A stretch of DNA of 64,000 nt from Paractinoplanes pyxinae. Lineage in GTDB: Bacteria > Actinomycetota > Actinomycetes > Mycobacteriales > Micromonosporaceae. The stretch's first letter is position 1, and every line of letters starts with the position of its first letter. Below are positions 17,025-27,305 of the stretch, one piece after another. The stretch is from NCBI RefSeq assembly GCF_026626335.1, contig NZ_JAPNTZ010000002.1:620001-684000 (forward strand). Direction: 5' to 3'. Both the position numbers and the translations under genes were made by a program. The notes below the pieces were generated by a model that saw only the letters and a program-made list of their open reading frames with translations, had not been told where the DNA came from and did not search any database.

Positions 17025-17930
17025 GTGCTTGTGCTGGCTCTGGACACCGCCACTCCCGCGTCGACCGCCGCCCTGGTCGAGGTGACCGCCGACGGGCTGC
17101 GCGGGGTGGCCGAGCGGCGGACGGTCGACCCCCGCGCGCACGGCGAGAAGCTGGCCCCCGAGATCGAGGGCGCCCTCGCCGAGGCCGGCGTGCGCCCGCG
17201 TGACCTCGGCGCGATCGTCGCGGGTCTCGGGCCGGGGCCGTTCACCGGGCTGCGGGTCGGGCTGGCCACGGCGGCGAGCATGGCCCAGGCGCTCGGCATC
17301 CCGGCGTACGGGGTGTGCTCGCTCGACGGTCTGGGCCGGGCCGCGGGGCCGGGGCGCGTGCTGATCGCGACCGACGCCCGTCGGCGTGAGGTCTACTGGG
17401 CCACGTACCTCGACGGCGTACGCGTCCTCGGCCCCGATGTGGCCCGCCCGGCCGACGTCGGCGCCCGCATCCTGCGGGCCGGCACCGCCACCAGCAGCCG
17501 GGCCCGCAATCGGGCTGCCACCGAGGCCGCCGCCCTGGCCGAGTCCGAAGTTCTCGAGGCGGCCACCTCGCTGGCCGGCGCGGACGCGGCCCGGGTCGCC
17601 GCCGCGCTGGCCCGGGCCGAGGCTGACACCCTGATCGGCCAGGCCACCACCCGCGACGACGGCGTGGACGTGACCGGGCGCGAGCCGGTGACTCCGCCGT
17701 CGAACGTGCACGGCCTGGTCGACCGGGTGGCCGGCGAGGGCGGCCTCAAGTACGGCGAGGTGCTGGGCGTGCCCGTCGAGGAACACCTGCTCTACCCGCC
17801 GGGCGCCGCGCTGGTGGCGCTGGCGGCCGATCGCATCCGGGCGGCCGCCCCCACCGAGGCGCTCACCCCGCTCTATCTGCGCCGCCCCGACGCCGTCGAA
17901 CCGTCCGGCCGCAAGCCGGTGCTGACCTGA
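17025..17930 (+). CDS. tsaB: tRNA threonylcarbamoyladenosine biosynthesis protein TsaB (enlarged)
   Basis: TsaB is the ASKHA-fold scaffold partner of TsaD in t6A synthesis. VLALDTATPASTAALVEV, HGEKLAPEIE and VAGLGPGPFTGLRVGLATA are classic TsaB motifs, and DARRREVYWATYL follows. At 301 residues it is longer than the usual 210-235; the extra part, about residues 150-240, is an Ala/Arg-rich helical stretch followed by a charged linker, after which the ordinary end resumes (EVLGVPVEEHLLYPPGAALVALAA, in two pieces). The stop overlaps the rimI start (TGATG). Confidence 0.92.
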   Translation: MLVLALDTATPASTAALVEVTADGLRGVAERRTVDPRAHGEKLAPEIEGALAEAGVRPRDLGAIVAGLGPGPFTGLRVGLATAASMAQALGIPAYGVCSLDGLGRAAGPGRVLIATDARRREVYWATYLDGVRVLGPDVARPADVGARILRAGTATSSRARNRAATEAAALAESEVLEAATSLAGADAARVAAALARAEADTLIGQATTRDDGVDVTGREPVTPPSNVHGLVDRVAGEGGLKYGEVLGVPVEEHLLYPPGAALVALAADRIRAAAPTEALTPLYLRRPDAVEPSGRKPVLT

Positions 17931-18364
17931 TGCGGATCGAGCGTTTCCGCTGGTGGCACATAGCCGAGGTGCTGCCGTTGGAGGCCGATCTGTTCGGCGA
18001 CGAGAAGTGGACGGGCGCCATGTTCTGGAACGAACTGGCGCAGCACAATTTCTACGTCGTCGCGACCGAGGGCGACGAGCTTCTGGGGTACGCCGGTCTG
18101 GCCGCCGCCCCGGACGAGGCCTGGGTGCAGAACATCGCCGTACGCCGTGACGGTCAGCGCCGCGGCACCGGGCGCGTCCTGCTCGAGTCGCTGCTGGACG
18201 AGGTCGCCCGCCTCGGGATCAAGCAGACGCTGCTCGAGGTCGCGGTCGACAACGCACCGGCTCAGCATCTCTACGCGAGGTACGATTTCGAGCCCGTCGG
18301 GGTCAGGCGCGGCTACTACCAACCCAGCAACACGGACGCCCTGGTGATGATGCGCAATGGCTGA
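17930..18364 (+). CDS. rimI: [Ribosomal protein bS18]-alanine N-acetyltransferase
   Basis: A 144-residue GNAT acetyltransferase. The acetyl-CoA binding motif reads [20 protein letters not shown], followed by [20 protein letters not shown] and a C-terminal [13 protein letters not shown], matching RimI, which acetylates the N-terminal alanine of S18. The gene overlaps tsaB by one base and tsaD by eight; the tsaB-rimI-tsaD order is widely conserved. Substrate range is an inference from RimI. Confidence 0.92.
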   Translation: MRIERFRWWHIAEVLPLEADLFGDEKWTGAMFWNELAQHNFYVVATEGDELLGYAGLAAAPDEAWVQNIAVRRDGQRRGTGRVLLESLLDEVARLGIKQTLLEVAVDNAPAQHLYARYDFEPVGVRRGYYQPSNTDALVMMRNG

Positions 18365-19409
18365 CGAGCCCCTGGTCCTCGGCATCGAGACCTCCTGCGA
18401 CGAGACCGGTGTCGGCATCGTGCGCGGGCACACCCTGCTGGCCGACGCGCTGGCGTCCAGTGTGGACCAGCACGCCCGGTTCGGCGGCGTCGTGCCCGAG
18501 GTGGCCAGCCGGGCCCACCTCGAGGCGCTGGTGCCGACCATGCAGCGCGCCCTGACCGAGGCCGGGGTCACCCTGGCCGACATCGACGCGATCGCCGTGA
18601 CCAGCGGGCCCGGGCTCGCCGGGGCCCTGCTGGTCGGGGTCGCGGCGGCCAAGGGGTACGCCCTGGCCGCCGAGAAGCCGATCTACGGCGTGAATCACCT
18701 GGCCGCGCACGTGGCCGTCGACACCCTCGAGCACGGCCCGCTGCCCGAACCCGCCGTCGCCATGCTGGTCTCGGGTGGACACTCGTCGTTGCTGCTGGTC
18801 GACGATCTGACCAACGGGGTCACCCCGCTCGGGGCCACCATCGACGACGCCGCGGGCGAGGCGTTCGACAAGGTCGCGCGTCTGCTCGGGCTCGGCTTCC
18901 CCGGTGGGCCGGTCATCGATCGTACGGCGAAAGAGGGTGACCGCCGGTCGATCGCCTTCCCCCGCGGCCTGACCGCGCCGAAAGACCTGGCCGCGCACCG
19001 GTTCGACTTCTCGTTCTCGGGGTTGAAGACAGCGGTCGCACGCTGGGTCGAGGCTCGCGAGCGGGACGGCGAGCCGGTGCCGATCGCCGACGTCTCGGCC
19101 TCGTTCCAAGAGGCGGTGTGCGACGTGCTCACGGCCAAGGCGATCGACGCGTGCCGGGCCAACGGGGTGGGGACGTTGCTGATCGGCGGCGGTGTCGCGG
19201 CCAACTCGCGGCTGCGGGTGCTGGCCGAGGAGCGAGCGGCCAAGCACGGCATCGAGGTGCGCGTGCCCCGGCCGCAGCTGTGCACCGACAACGGCGCCAT
19301 GGTGGCCGCGCTCGGCTCCCGTCTGGTCGCCGCGGGCGTCGCCCCCAGTCGTCTCGATCTGCCCGCCGATTCCGCGATGCCATTGACCGCGGTCAGCGTG
19401 GCGGGGTAG
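18357..19409 (+). CDS. tsaD: tRNA N6-threonylcarbamoyladenosine transferase TsaD
   Basis: TsaD transfers the threonylcarbamoyl group to A37 of tRNA. The 350-residue product starts with [17 protein letters not shown], has the iron-binding [10 protein letters not shown] near residue 115, [12 protein letters not shown], the insertion [18 protein letters not shown] and the C-terminal [11 protein letters not shown] with [10 protein letters not shown] holding the third metal ligand. The ATG at 18357 lies inside rimI, so translation is coupled. Confidence 0.97.
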   Translation: MADEPLVLGIETSCDETGVGIVRGHTLLADALASSVDQHARFGGVVPEVASRAHLEALVPTMQRALTEAGVTLADIDAIAVTSGPGLAGALLVGVAAAKGYALAAEKPIYGVNHLAAHVAVDTLEHGPLPEPAVAMLVSGGHSSLLLVDDLTNGVTPLGATIDDAAGEAFDKVARLLGLGFPGGPVIDRTAKEGDRRSIAFPRGLTAPKDLAAHRFDFSFSGLKTAVARWVEARERDGEPVPIADVSASFQEAVCDVLTAKAIDACRANGVGTLLIGGGVAANSRLRVLAEERAAKHGIEVRVPRPQLCTDNGAMVAALGSRLVAAGVAPSRLDLPADSAMPLTAVSVAG

Positions 19410-19418
19410 GAAGCCAGC

Positions 19419-19673
19419 ATGATCGCTCGGATGTGGGAGATACGAGCCTCGCTCAGCGGCTTCGACGAGCTGCTGGCGTGGGTCTGCGACGTGGCGGTGC
19501 CGCACATCGAGGTGCTGCCGCAACACGTGTCGAGCGACGTCTACTCGTCCACCGACAACCGCATCGTCGTGATCTCGAAGTGGCGCCACACGCCGCAGGA
19601 TCTGCCCGCCCCGCCGGCCAAGTTGGTCGCCCGCGCCCCGCATGTATGGGACTTCACACCGGTCGATCGCTGA
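19419..19673 (+). CDS. Small conserved-looking hypothetical protein
   Basis: An 84-residue soluble protein beginning MIARMWEIRASLSGFDELLAW with AGGAAG upstream of the ATG. It has no motif that I recognise; the pattern of beta strands (YSSTDNRIVVISKWR) and the C-terminal WDFTPVDR suggest a compact alpha/beta fold. It follows tsaD by 9 bases and is likely co-transcribed with it. Codon use is like its neighbours, so it is probably real. Confidence 0.6.
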   Translation: MIARMWEIRASLSGFDELLAWVCDVAVPHIEVLPQHVSSDVYSSTDNRIVVISKWRHTPQDLPAPPAKLVARAPHVWDFTPVDR

Positions 19674-19738
19674 ATCCCGTCGTACGAGGAGAAAAGCCGT
19701 CGCAAACTGTCGGACCCCGCCCGTAACGTCGGGGCACG

Positions 19739-21430
19739 ATGCGAAACCTCCCCGACGCCGACCCCGGCGTTCCCGACGAACGGTCCGCCCTCGCCTACCT
19801 GCGATGGCTGATCCGCCGTGCCTGGCGGCCGGTGTACGCGGCAGTCGCGTTCGCCGTCCTCTGGATGCTGTGCCAAGCCTTCGTTCCCGCCGTCGTGGGC
19901 AAGGCGATCGACTCGGCCACCGGCCGCGACAGCCGCGGGCTGCTGACCTGGAGCCTGGTGCTGCTGGCGGCCGGCCTCGGGCAGGCCGTGTTCGGGATCG
20001 CCCGGCACCGGTTCGCGGTGGTCAACTATCTGGGCGCCATGTTCACCACGGTGCAGGTCACGGTCCGCCAGGCCGGGCGGCTCGGGTCGGCGCTCTCCCG
20101 CCGCCTGGACACCGGCGAGGTGGTGGCGATCGGCACGTCCGACATCCGCCAGATCGGCGGCGCGATCGACATCACGGCCCGGGGCACGGGCTCGCTCATC
20201 GCGGTCGTCGCGGTGTCGGTCATCCTGCTCACCACCTCGGTGCCGCTGGGCCTGGTGGTGGTGCTCGGCGTGCCGCTGCTGATGGCCGTGGTCGGCCTGC
20301 TGATCCGCCCGCTGCACCGGCGGCAGGCGGCCTCACGCGAACAGCAGGGCCTGCTCACCGGGCGCGCGGCCGATCTGGTCGGCGGGCTGCGGGTGCTGCG
20401 CGGCATCGGCGGCGAGGCGGTGCTGGGCGAGCGTTACCGGCACGAGTCGCAACGGCTGCGCGCGGCCGGGGTGCGCACGGCCGGGGTCGAGTCGCTGCTC
20501 GAGGCGGCCCAGATCCTGCTCCCGGGCATCTTCCTGGTGCTCGTCACGTGGCTGGGGGCCCGGTTCGCGCTGAGCGGGCACATCACCGTGGGTCAGTTGG
20601 TTTCCTTCTACGCGTACGCGGCCTTCCTGGTCACACCGCTGCGGCAGCTCACCGAGACGATCGACAAGCTGACCCGCGGCCACGTCTCGGCCCGCCGGGT
20701 CGTCGACATGCTGCGGGCGCAGACCGATTTGCCCGACCCCGCGGCGGCCGTGCCGGCCGACCGGTTCCGGGGCGAGCTGGCTGACCCGGCGTCCGGCGTG
20801 ACGATCCGGCCGGGCGAGATCACCGCGATCGTCGCCTCCGTGCCGGCCGAGGCGGCCGCCATCGCCGACCGGCTGGGCCGCTACGCCGACGGGGCCACCG
20901 TCGACGGGGTGCCGCTGGGCGAATTCGAGCTGGCCACGGTGCGCGAGCGGGTGCTGGTGGCCGACAACGACGCCCGGCTGTTCACCGGCCCGATGCGGGC
21001 CGACCTCGACCCGTACGACAGCGGCCGCCTGCCCGCCGCCCTGCACACCGCGGCCGCCACCGACATCGTCGAGGCGTTGCCCGACGGCCTCGACAGCGAG
21101 GTCGCCGAGCGGGGCCGCACCTTCTCGGGCGGCCAGCAGCAACGGTTGCGGCTGGTGCGGGCGCTGGTGGCCGATCCCGATGTGCTGATCCTGGTCGAGC
21201 CGACCAGCGCCGTCGACGCGCACACCGAGGCCCGCATCGCCGACCGGCTGATCACCGCGCGGGCCGGCCGCACCACGGTGATCTGCACGTCCAGCCCGCT
21301 GGTGCTCGACCGCACCGACCGGGTGCTCTTCGTCGAGCACGGCCGGGTGGTCGCCGACGGCAACCACCACGCCTTGCTGTCAAGCGAGCCCGGCTACGCC
21401 CGCACGGTGCTGCGCGAGGAGGACCAGTGA
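19739..21430 (+). CDS. ABC exporter half-transporter with degenerate ATPase domain
   Basis: The 563-residue product has an N-terminal six-helix exporter membrane domain (first helix near YAAVAFAVLWMLCQAFVP) and a C-terminal nucleotide-binding domain that lacks key parts. At the Walker A position (about residues 360-375) the sequence is AIVASVPAEAAAIADRL, with no GKS/T. Walker B reads LILVEPTSAVD (first Asp replaced by Val), and the H-loop His is replaced in VICTSSPLVL. The signature FSGGQQQR near residue 462 is intact. It overlaps the next half-transporter by four bases, so the two form a heterodimer. Transcript is probably leaderless (TAACGT at 19724-19729). Substrate unknown. Confidence 0.88.
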   Translation: MRNLPDADPGVPDERSALAYLRWLIRRAWRPVYAAVAFAVLWMLCQAFVPAVVGKAIDSATGRDSRGLLTWSLVLLAAGLGQAVFGIARHRFAVVNYLGAMFTTVQVTVRQAGRLGSALSRRLDTGEVVAIGTSDIRQIGGAIDITARGTGSLIAVVAVSVILLTTSVPLGLVVVLGVPLLMAVVGLLIRPLHRRQAASREQQGLLTGRAADLVGGLRVLRGIGGEAVLGERYRHESQRLRAAGVRTAGVESLLEAAQILLPGIFLVLVTWLGARFALSGHITVGQLVSFYAYAAFLVTPLRQLTETIDKLTRGHVSARRVVDMLRAQTDLPDPAAAVPADRFRGELADPASGVTIRPGEITAIVASVPAEAAAIADRLGRYADGATVDGVPLGEFELATVRERVLVADNDARLFTGPMRADLDPYDSGRLPAALHTAAATDIVEALPDGLDSEVAERGRTFSGGQQQRLRLVRALVADPDVLILVEPTSAVDAHTEARIADRLITARAGRTTVICTSSPLVLDRTDRVLFVEHGRVVADGNHHALLSSEPGYARTVLREEDQ

Positions 21431-23229
21431 CCAACCTGCTGCCGGTGGCCGACGGCGCCCAGGTGCGGCGCTATGCCCGCGATCTGTTCCGGCGCTACCC
21501 GCGCGCGCTCAGTCTCACCCTTGGGCTGCACGTGCTGGCGGCCGTGGCCGGGCTGGTCGGGCCGCGGCTCCTGGGCGATCTGGTCGAGGCGATCCGGCAC
21601 GGCGAGGGCGTCGGGGTGGTCGACCGGCTGGCCGCCGCCATCGCCGGGTTCGTCGTGCTGCAGGCCGTGCTGACCCGGTTCGCCCATCTGGCCTCGGCCC
21701 GGCTCGGCGAGCGGGTGCTGGCCCGGCTGCGGGAGGAATTCGTCGACCGGGTGCTCACCCTGCCGCTCTCCACTGTGGAAAAGGCGGGCTCGGGCGACCT
21801 GCTGACGCGGACCACCCGCGACGTCGACGCGCTGTCGCGCTCGGTGCGCCTGGCCGTGCCCGAGACGATGATCGGCCTGATCACTGTCGTGCTGGTGGTC
21901 GTGGCGATGGTGATCACCAGTCCGCTGCTCGCGGTCCCGTTGCTGATCGCAGTGCCGATCATCGTCGTCGGCACGCGGTGGTATCTGCGCCGGGCGCCCG
22001 AGGGCTACCTGCGGCAGAACGCGGTCTACTCGACGGTGACCGACGGGCTGGCCGAGACGGTCGAGGGCGCGCGCACTGTCGACGCGTTGCACCGCCGGCA
22101 GCAGCGGATCGAACGGTCCGACGCCGACTTGCGGCGGTCGTGGGCGGCCGAGAAGTACACCCTGTTCCTGCGCACCGCGTATTTTCCGGTCATCGACGTG
22201 AGCTACGTGCTGCCCGTCGTCGCCACGTTGCTGGTCGGCGGGTGGCTCTATCTGGGCGGCTCGGTGTCGCTCGGGCAGCTGACGGCCGCGGTGATCTACG
22301 TGCAGATGCTGATCGACCCGCTCGACCGGCTGCTCGGCTGGCTCGACGAGGTGCAGGTGGGGGCGGCGTCGCTGGCCCGGCTGCTCGGGGTCGCGGCCGG
22401 TGCCGGCGAACCCGAGCCGCACGGCGCCGAACCGGTGGGCACGCGGATCGAGGTGCGCGACGTCCATTTCTCCTATGTGGCCGGTCGCGAGGTGCTGCAC
22501 GGCATCAACCTGACCCTCGAACCGGGGGAGAGGCTGGCCGTGGTCGGTCCGTCCGGGGCGGGCAAGTCGACGCTGGGCCGGCTGCTGGCCGGGGTGCACG
22601 AGCCGACCGCCGGCGGTATCACGGTGGGTGGCGTGGCCCTGCACGACCTGCCGCTCGACAAGCTGCGCAACGAGGTGGCGCTGGTGACGCAGGAGCACCA
22701 CGTCTTCATCGGCACCCTGCGCGACAACCTGGCCATGGTCCGGCCGGGCGCCGGCGACGACGAGGTGCGCGCGGCGCTGGCCGCCGTGCACGCGCTCGAC
22801 TGGGCGCTGGCGCTGCCGCAGGGGCTCGAGACGGTGGTCGGGGCGGGTGGCCATCCGCTGTCGGCGGCCCAGGCCCAGCAGCTGGCGCTGGCCCGGCTGG
22901 TGCTGGCTGATCCGCACACCCTGGTGCTCGACGAGGCGACGTCGCTGCTCGACCCGCGGGCGGCCCGCGACTTGGAACGCTCTCTCGCCGCTGTGCTGCA
23001 CGGGCGCACGGTCGTGGCGATCGCGCACCGGCTGTTCTCGGCCCACGACGCCGACCGCGTGGCCGTCGTCGAGGACGGGCGGATCACCGAGCTGGGCTCC
23101 CACGACGAGCTGGTCGCCGCCGGCGGCCCCTACGCGGCGCTGTGGCGCTCCTGGCACGGCGAGCGAGTCCCCGACCCCGACGACGACCCCTGGGAGGAGG
23201 ACGCCGCCCGGGCGGGCGCCACCCGCTGA
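21427..23229 (+). CDS. ABC exporter half-transporter with active Walker motifs and altered signature
   Basis: A 600-residue half-transporter: membrane domain to about residue 330, ATPase domain after. Walker A is GPSGAGKST (about 374-382), Walker B is LVLDEATSLLD, and the H-loop AIAHRL is normal. The signature is LSAAQAQQ instead of LSGGQ (about 477-484). It therefore supplies the catalytic Walker site, pairing with the intact FSGGQ of its partner, while the reciprocal site is dead on both sides. The GTG start overlaps the partner's stop (GTGA). It is probably a drug, lipid or peptide exporter of the heterodimeric multidrug type; the cargo is not evident. Confidence 0.88.
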   Translation: MTNLLPVADGAQVRRYARDLFRRYPRALSLTLGLHVLAAVAGLVGPRLLGDLVEAIRHGEGVGVVDRLAAAIAGFVVLQAVLTRFAHLASARLGERVLARLREEFVDRVLTLPLSTVEKAGSGDLLTRTTRDVDALSRSVRLAVPETMIGLITVVLVVVAMVITSPLLAVPLLIAVPIIVVGTRWYLRRAPEGYLRQNAVYSTVTDGLAETVEGARTVDALHRRQQRIERSDADLRRSWAAEKYTLFLRTAYFPVIDVSYVLPVVATLLVGGWLYLGGSVSLGQLTAAVIYVQMLIDPLDRLLGWLDEVQVGAASLARLLGVAAGAGEPEPHGAEPVGTRIEVRDVHFSYVAGREVLHGINLTLEPGERLAVVGPSGAGKSTLGRLLAGVHEPTAGGITVGGVALHDLPLDKLRNEVALVTQEHHVFIGTLRDNLAMVRPGAGDDEVRAALAAVHALDWALALPQGLETVVGAGGHPLSAAQAQQLALARLVLADPHTLVLDEATSLLDPRAARDLERSLAAVLHGRTVVAIAHRLFSAHDADRVAVVEDGRITELGSHDELVAAGGPYAALWRSWHGERVPDPDDDPWEEDAARAGATR

Positions 23230-23235
23230 CGCTGG

Positions 23236-23520
23236 TCAGGCGCGGATCATGGCGATGAAGACGCCGAGCAGGATGAGGGTGGCGGCGGCCACGGCGAAGA
23301 GGATGAGCAGGTCGCGGCTCGGCTCGGCGGCCACTGTGCCGCCGGCGGACTCGGCGGGCAGGTCGCCGACGATCGCGGCCAGCTCGTCGAGGGTGCGGGC
23401 GTTGTGGGCGACCTTGGCGCGCTCGGCGAACTCGTCCAGCGTGAGGCGGCCGGCGCCGGCGTGCCGCTCGAGGGCGGCCACCGTGCGCTGCCGGTCGTCG
23501 TCGGATGCCCGGATCTCCAC
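23236..23520 (-). CDS. DUF1707 (SHOCT-like) single-pass membrane protein
   Basis: The 94-residue product starts with the DUF1707 motif: RASDDDRQRTVAALERHAG, then GRLTLDEFAERAKVA, a short linker, and one C-terminal membrane helix (LLILFAVAAATLILLGVFIA). The family is common in actinobacteria and often regulates or associates with envelope proteins; no specific function is known. TAGAGT on the minus strand (23527-23532) sits 6 bases before the GTG, so it is another leaderless candidate. It is convergent with the ABC exporter. Confidence 0.85.
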   Translation of the reverse strand: MEIRASDDDRQRTVAALERHAGAGRLTLDEFAERAKVAHNARTLDELAAIVGDLPAESAGGTVAAEPSRDLLILFAVAAATLILLGVFIAMIRA

Positions 23521-23657
23521 GGCCGCACTCTACCGCCGCGGCGCGACCCCGGGCAGGCGCTGAACACGAACGGACAAGTGCGACCCGACTGCGGACGCGC
23601 GCTGAACGCCAAGGCCGCGGGGGAAACGCGAAGGACAGGGCGGGCGGGAGAGAACGC

Positions 23658-23691
23658 GAAAGGGCGCGCCCTTCAGGGGGCGCGCCCTTTC
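23658..23691. terminator. Terminator hairpin downstream of groEL
   Basis: GAAAGGGCGCGCCC (23658-23671) and GGGCGCGCCCTTTC (23678-23691) form a perfect 14-bp stem with a 6-base loop. It lies 17 bases past the groEL stop. The symmetric A/T ends allow action in both directions. Confidence 0.85.
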
Positions 23692-23707
23692 TTTGTCGAG
23701 CTGCGGA

Positions 23708-25360
<1,653 letters not shown>

Positions 25361-25430
25361 TCAATAGCCCTTCACGCACCACCGCCCTGACCCGTGAGCA
25401 CGGGCCAGGGCGATTAGCACTGTCAGTAGG

Positions 25431-25745
25431 TCACTTCTCGATGACCGCGAGGACGTCGCGGGCGGAGAGCACCAGGTACTCCTCGCCGGCGTACTTGACC
25501 TCGGTGCCGCCGTACTTCGAGTAGAGGACCGTCTCGCCGACCTTGACGTCAACCGGGATGCGGTTGCCCTTGTCGTCGATGCGGCCGGGGCCGACAGCGA
25601 GGACGGTGCCCTCCTGCGGCTTCTCCTTGGCGGTGTCGGGGATCACGATGCCCGACGCCGTGGTCGTCTCAGCCTCGTTCGCCTGGACCACGATGCGGTC
25701 CTCGAGCGGCTTGATCGCAACCTTGGTCGCGGTAGTCACGGGCAT
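25431..25745 (-). CDS. groES: 10 kDa co-chaperonin GroES
   Basis: GroES caps the GroEL cavity. The 104 residues contain [18 protein letters not shown], the mobile loop [19 protein letters not shown], and [25 protein letters not shown] precedes the ATG at 25745 (CTGGGTAT and AGGAGGGTATGCCC on the minus strand). It is the first gene of the groES-groEL operon, with a leader of about 150 bases that begins inside the CIRCE region. Confidence 0.98.
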   Translation of the reverse strand: MPVTTATKVAIKPLEDRIVVQANEAETTTASGIVIPDTAKEKPQEGTVLAVGPGRIDDKGNRIPVDVKVGETVLYSKYGGTEVKYAGEEYLVLSARDVLAVIEK

Positions 25746-25870
25746 ACCCTCCTGGGTATCGTTTCGCCGGCCAGGACAGGCCGGCCAGCTGCCTCATGCC
25801 ACCGGGCGGGACCGTCGTCGCGGGTGCCGGTCCGCCTGGTGCCCACCGAACCCCCGGGACGGGTGTTCGG

Positions 25871-25897
25871 CTGGCACCCTCATGTTGAGAGTGCTAA
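25871..25897 (-). promoter_or_regulatory. CIRCE operator 2 (HrcA site) of groES-groEL
   Basis: CTGGCACCC-N9-GAGTGCTAA matches the CIRCE consensus TTAGCACTC-N9-GAGTGCTAA with a perfect right half and three mismatches on the left. It lies just downstream of the -10 box, over the expected start of transcription. HrcA binding here would block the promoter. Confidence 0.85.
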
Positions 25898-25901
25898 TCG
25901 G

Positions 25902-25930
25902 AGATTAGGCCGGAACTAGCACTCCGTCAA
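25902..25930 (-). promoter_or_regulatory. Promoter of groES-groEL
   Basis: On the minus strand TTGACG (25930-25925) and TAATCT (25907-25902) are separated by 17 bases. This is a near-perfect principal-sigma promoter. The -35 box lies in the spacer of CIRCE 1 and the start point falls in CIRCE 2. Confidence 0.85.
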
Positions 25931-25942
25931 CCAGAGTGCCAG
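25916..25942 (-). promoter_or_regulatory. CIRCE operator 1 (HrcA site) over the -35 box
   Basis: CTAGCACTC-N9-GAGTGCCAG has one mismatch in the left half and two in the right half against the CIRCE consensus. Its 9-base spacer contains the groES -35 box. It ends 27 bases before the divergent methyltransferase start, so it could also affect that gene. Confidence 0.85.
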
Positions 25943-25969
25943 ACCCGGTGTGCCGTGGAGAATGCCTGC

Positions 25970-27241
25970 GTGACTGCCGAGTCAACTGCCCGATTTCGTA
26001 CGCCCGAAGGGGTGACCGCCCTGGCCCTGGCGGCCGGGACGGCCGGTGGCGATCCGCTCGCCGCCGCCTCCGCCCTGCGCTCGGCCGGGGTGGAACCCGA
26101 TCTGGCCGCCGCCGCGCTCACGATGGTCGGTCTGCGCCGGCGTGCGGCCGCCAAGTTCGGCGCCGACGCGGCCGAGATGTTCTTCACGCGAGCCGGCCTC
26201 GAACAGGCGACCCGAGCCGTCGTGGCGAACCGCCGGGCCGCCCGGCTGGCCGCCGCCGGCGTCCGGACGCTGGCCGACCTCGGGTGCGGGCTGGGCTCGG
26301 ACGCACTCGCGGCGGCCCGCGCCGGGATCAAGGTCTTCGCCGTCGACGCCGATCCGGTCACCGCCGAGTACGCCGCGGCCAACGCCCGGGCTCTGGGCCT
26401 GGCCGATCTCGTGACGGTGGAGTGCGCCGACGCCACCGCCGTGCGCGTGGAGGACTACGACGCCGTCTTCGCCGACCCGGCCCGGCGCAAGGCCGGCCGA
26501 GGGCGGGTGTTCGACCCCAAGTCGTACTCGCCGCCGTGGGATTTCATCGCCGGCCTGGCCGAAAGGGTGCCGCGCACGGTGCTGAAGCTGGCCCCCGGCA
26601 TCGACCACGATCTGCTGCCGCCCGGCGCCGAGGGGGAGTGGGTCAGCGTGGGCGGCGACCTGGTCGAGGCCGCGTTCTGGTGCGGCCCGCTGGCTCGAGC
26701 CCCCCGCCGAGCCTCCCTCCTGCTGACCCGCCCGCACGCCGCGATCAGCGAGGACGCCGCGAGCGCGGGCGCTGCGAGCGCAGGCGCTGCGAGCGCAGGC
26801 GCTGCGAGCGAAGACGCGGCCAAGGGCGGGGTTACGGAGCTGACCGGCGGCGGCGACCGGTTGGCAGAGGTGGGCGGCGTCGGGGCGTACCTCTATGACC
26901 CGGACCCGGCGGTGGTGCGCGCCCACCTGGTGGCCGAGTTCGCCGACACCGTCGGCGGGCGGCTGGCCGACCCCTCGATCGCCTACGTCTACACCGACGA
27001 CCCGGTCGACACTCCCTTCGCCCGGCGGCTGGCGATCACCGACGTGCTGCCGTTCTCGCTGAAGCGCCTGCGGGCTCTGCTGCGCGAGCGAGGCGTGGGC
27101 CGCCTGGAGATCCGCAAGCGTGGTTCGGCCCTCGAGCCCGATCAGCTACGCAAGGATCTGCGCCTGTCCGGCTCGCAGGCGGCTTCGCTGGTGCTGACCC
27201 GCGTGGCCGGCGCGCCAGCGGTGATCCTCTGCGAGCCCTGA
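25970..27241 (+). CDS. Class I SAM-dependent methyltransferase with THUMP-like C-terminus
   Basis: The product is 423 residues from the GTG at 25970; an in-frame GTG at 25955 is also possible, but GAGAAT six bases before 25970 looks like a leaderless -10 box. The SAM-binding motif is LADLGCGLGSDALAAARAG (about residues 100-118), with AVDADPV and the catalytic-loop-like FADPARRK further on. The C-terminal 80 residues (LEIRKRGSALEPDQLRKDL, then LVLTRVAG) match the THUMP-like domain found with RNA methyltransferases. An Ala/Ser-rich segment near residues 264-283 is coded by 15-bp tandem repeats. The substrate is probably RNA, by inference. Confidence 0.82.
   Translation: MTAESTARFRTPEGVTALALAAGTAGGDPLAAASALRSAGVEPDLAAAALTMVGLRRRAAAKFGADAAEMFFTRAGLEQATRAVVANRRAARLAAAGVRTLADLGCGLGSDALAAARAGIKVFAVDADPVTAEYAAANARALGLADLVTVECADATAVRVEDYDAVFADPARRKAGRGRVFDPKSYSPPWDFIAGLAERVPRTVLKLAPGIDHDLLPPGAEGEWVSVGGDLVEAAFWCGPLARAPRRASLLLTRPHAAISEDAASAGAASAGAASAGAASEDAAKGGVTELTGGGDRLAEVGGVGAYLYDPDPAVVRAHLVAEFADTVGGRLADPSIAYVYTDDPVDTPFARRLAITDVLPFSLKRLRALLRERGVGRLEIRKRGSALEPDQLRKDLRLSGSQAASLVLTRVAGAPAVILCEP
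26759..26818 (+). repeat. Four tandem 15-bp repeats inside the methyltransferase gene
   Basis: Units GCGAGCGCGGGCGCT, GCGAGCGCAGGCGCT (twice) and GCGAGCGAAGACGCG follow each other. They code for a repeated Ala-Ser-Ala-Gly-Ala linker. The 15-bp unit keeps the frame, so copy number may vary between strains. Confidence 0.85.
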
Positions 27242-27292
27242 AGTCCGGGCACGAGCGGCCGGGGTTGCCCGCGATCGGGCAGCGGCCGCGAG

Positions 27293-27298
27293 TAGCGT
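27293..27298 (+). promoter_or_regulatory. -10 box of leaderless ybaK
   Basis: TAGCGT ends 7 bases before the ATG at 27306, and no ribosome binding site lies between. Confidence 0.4.
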
Positions 27299-27305
27299 GC
27301 GCGGC

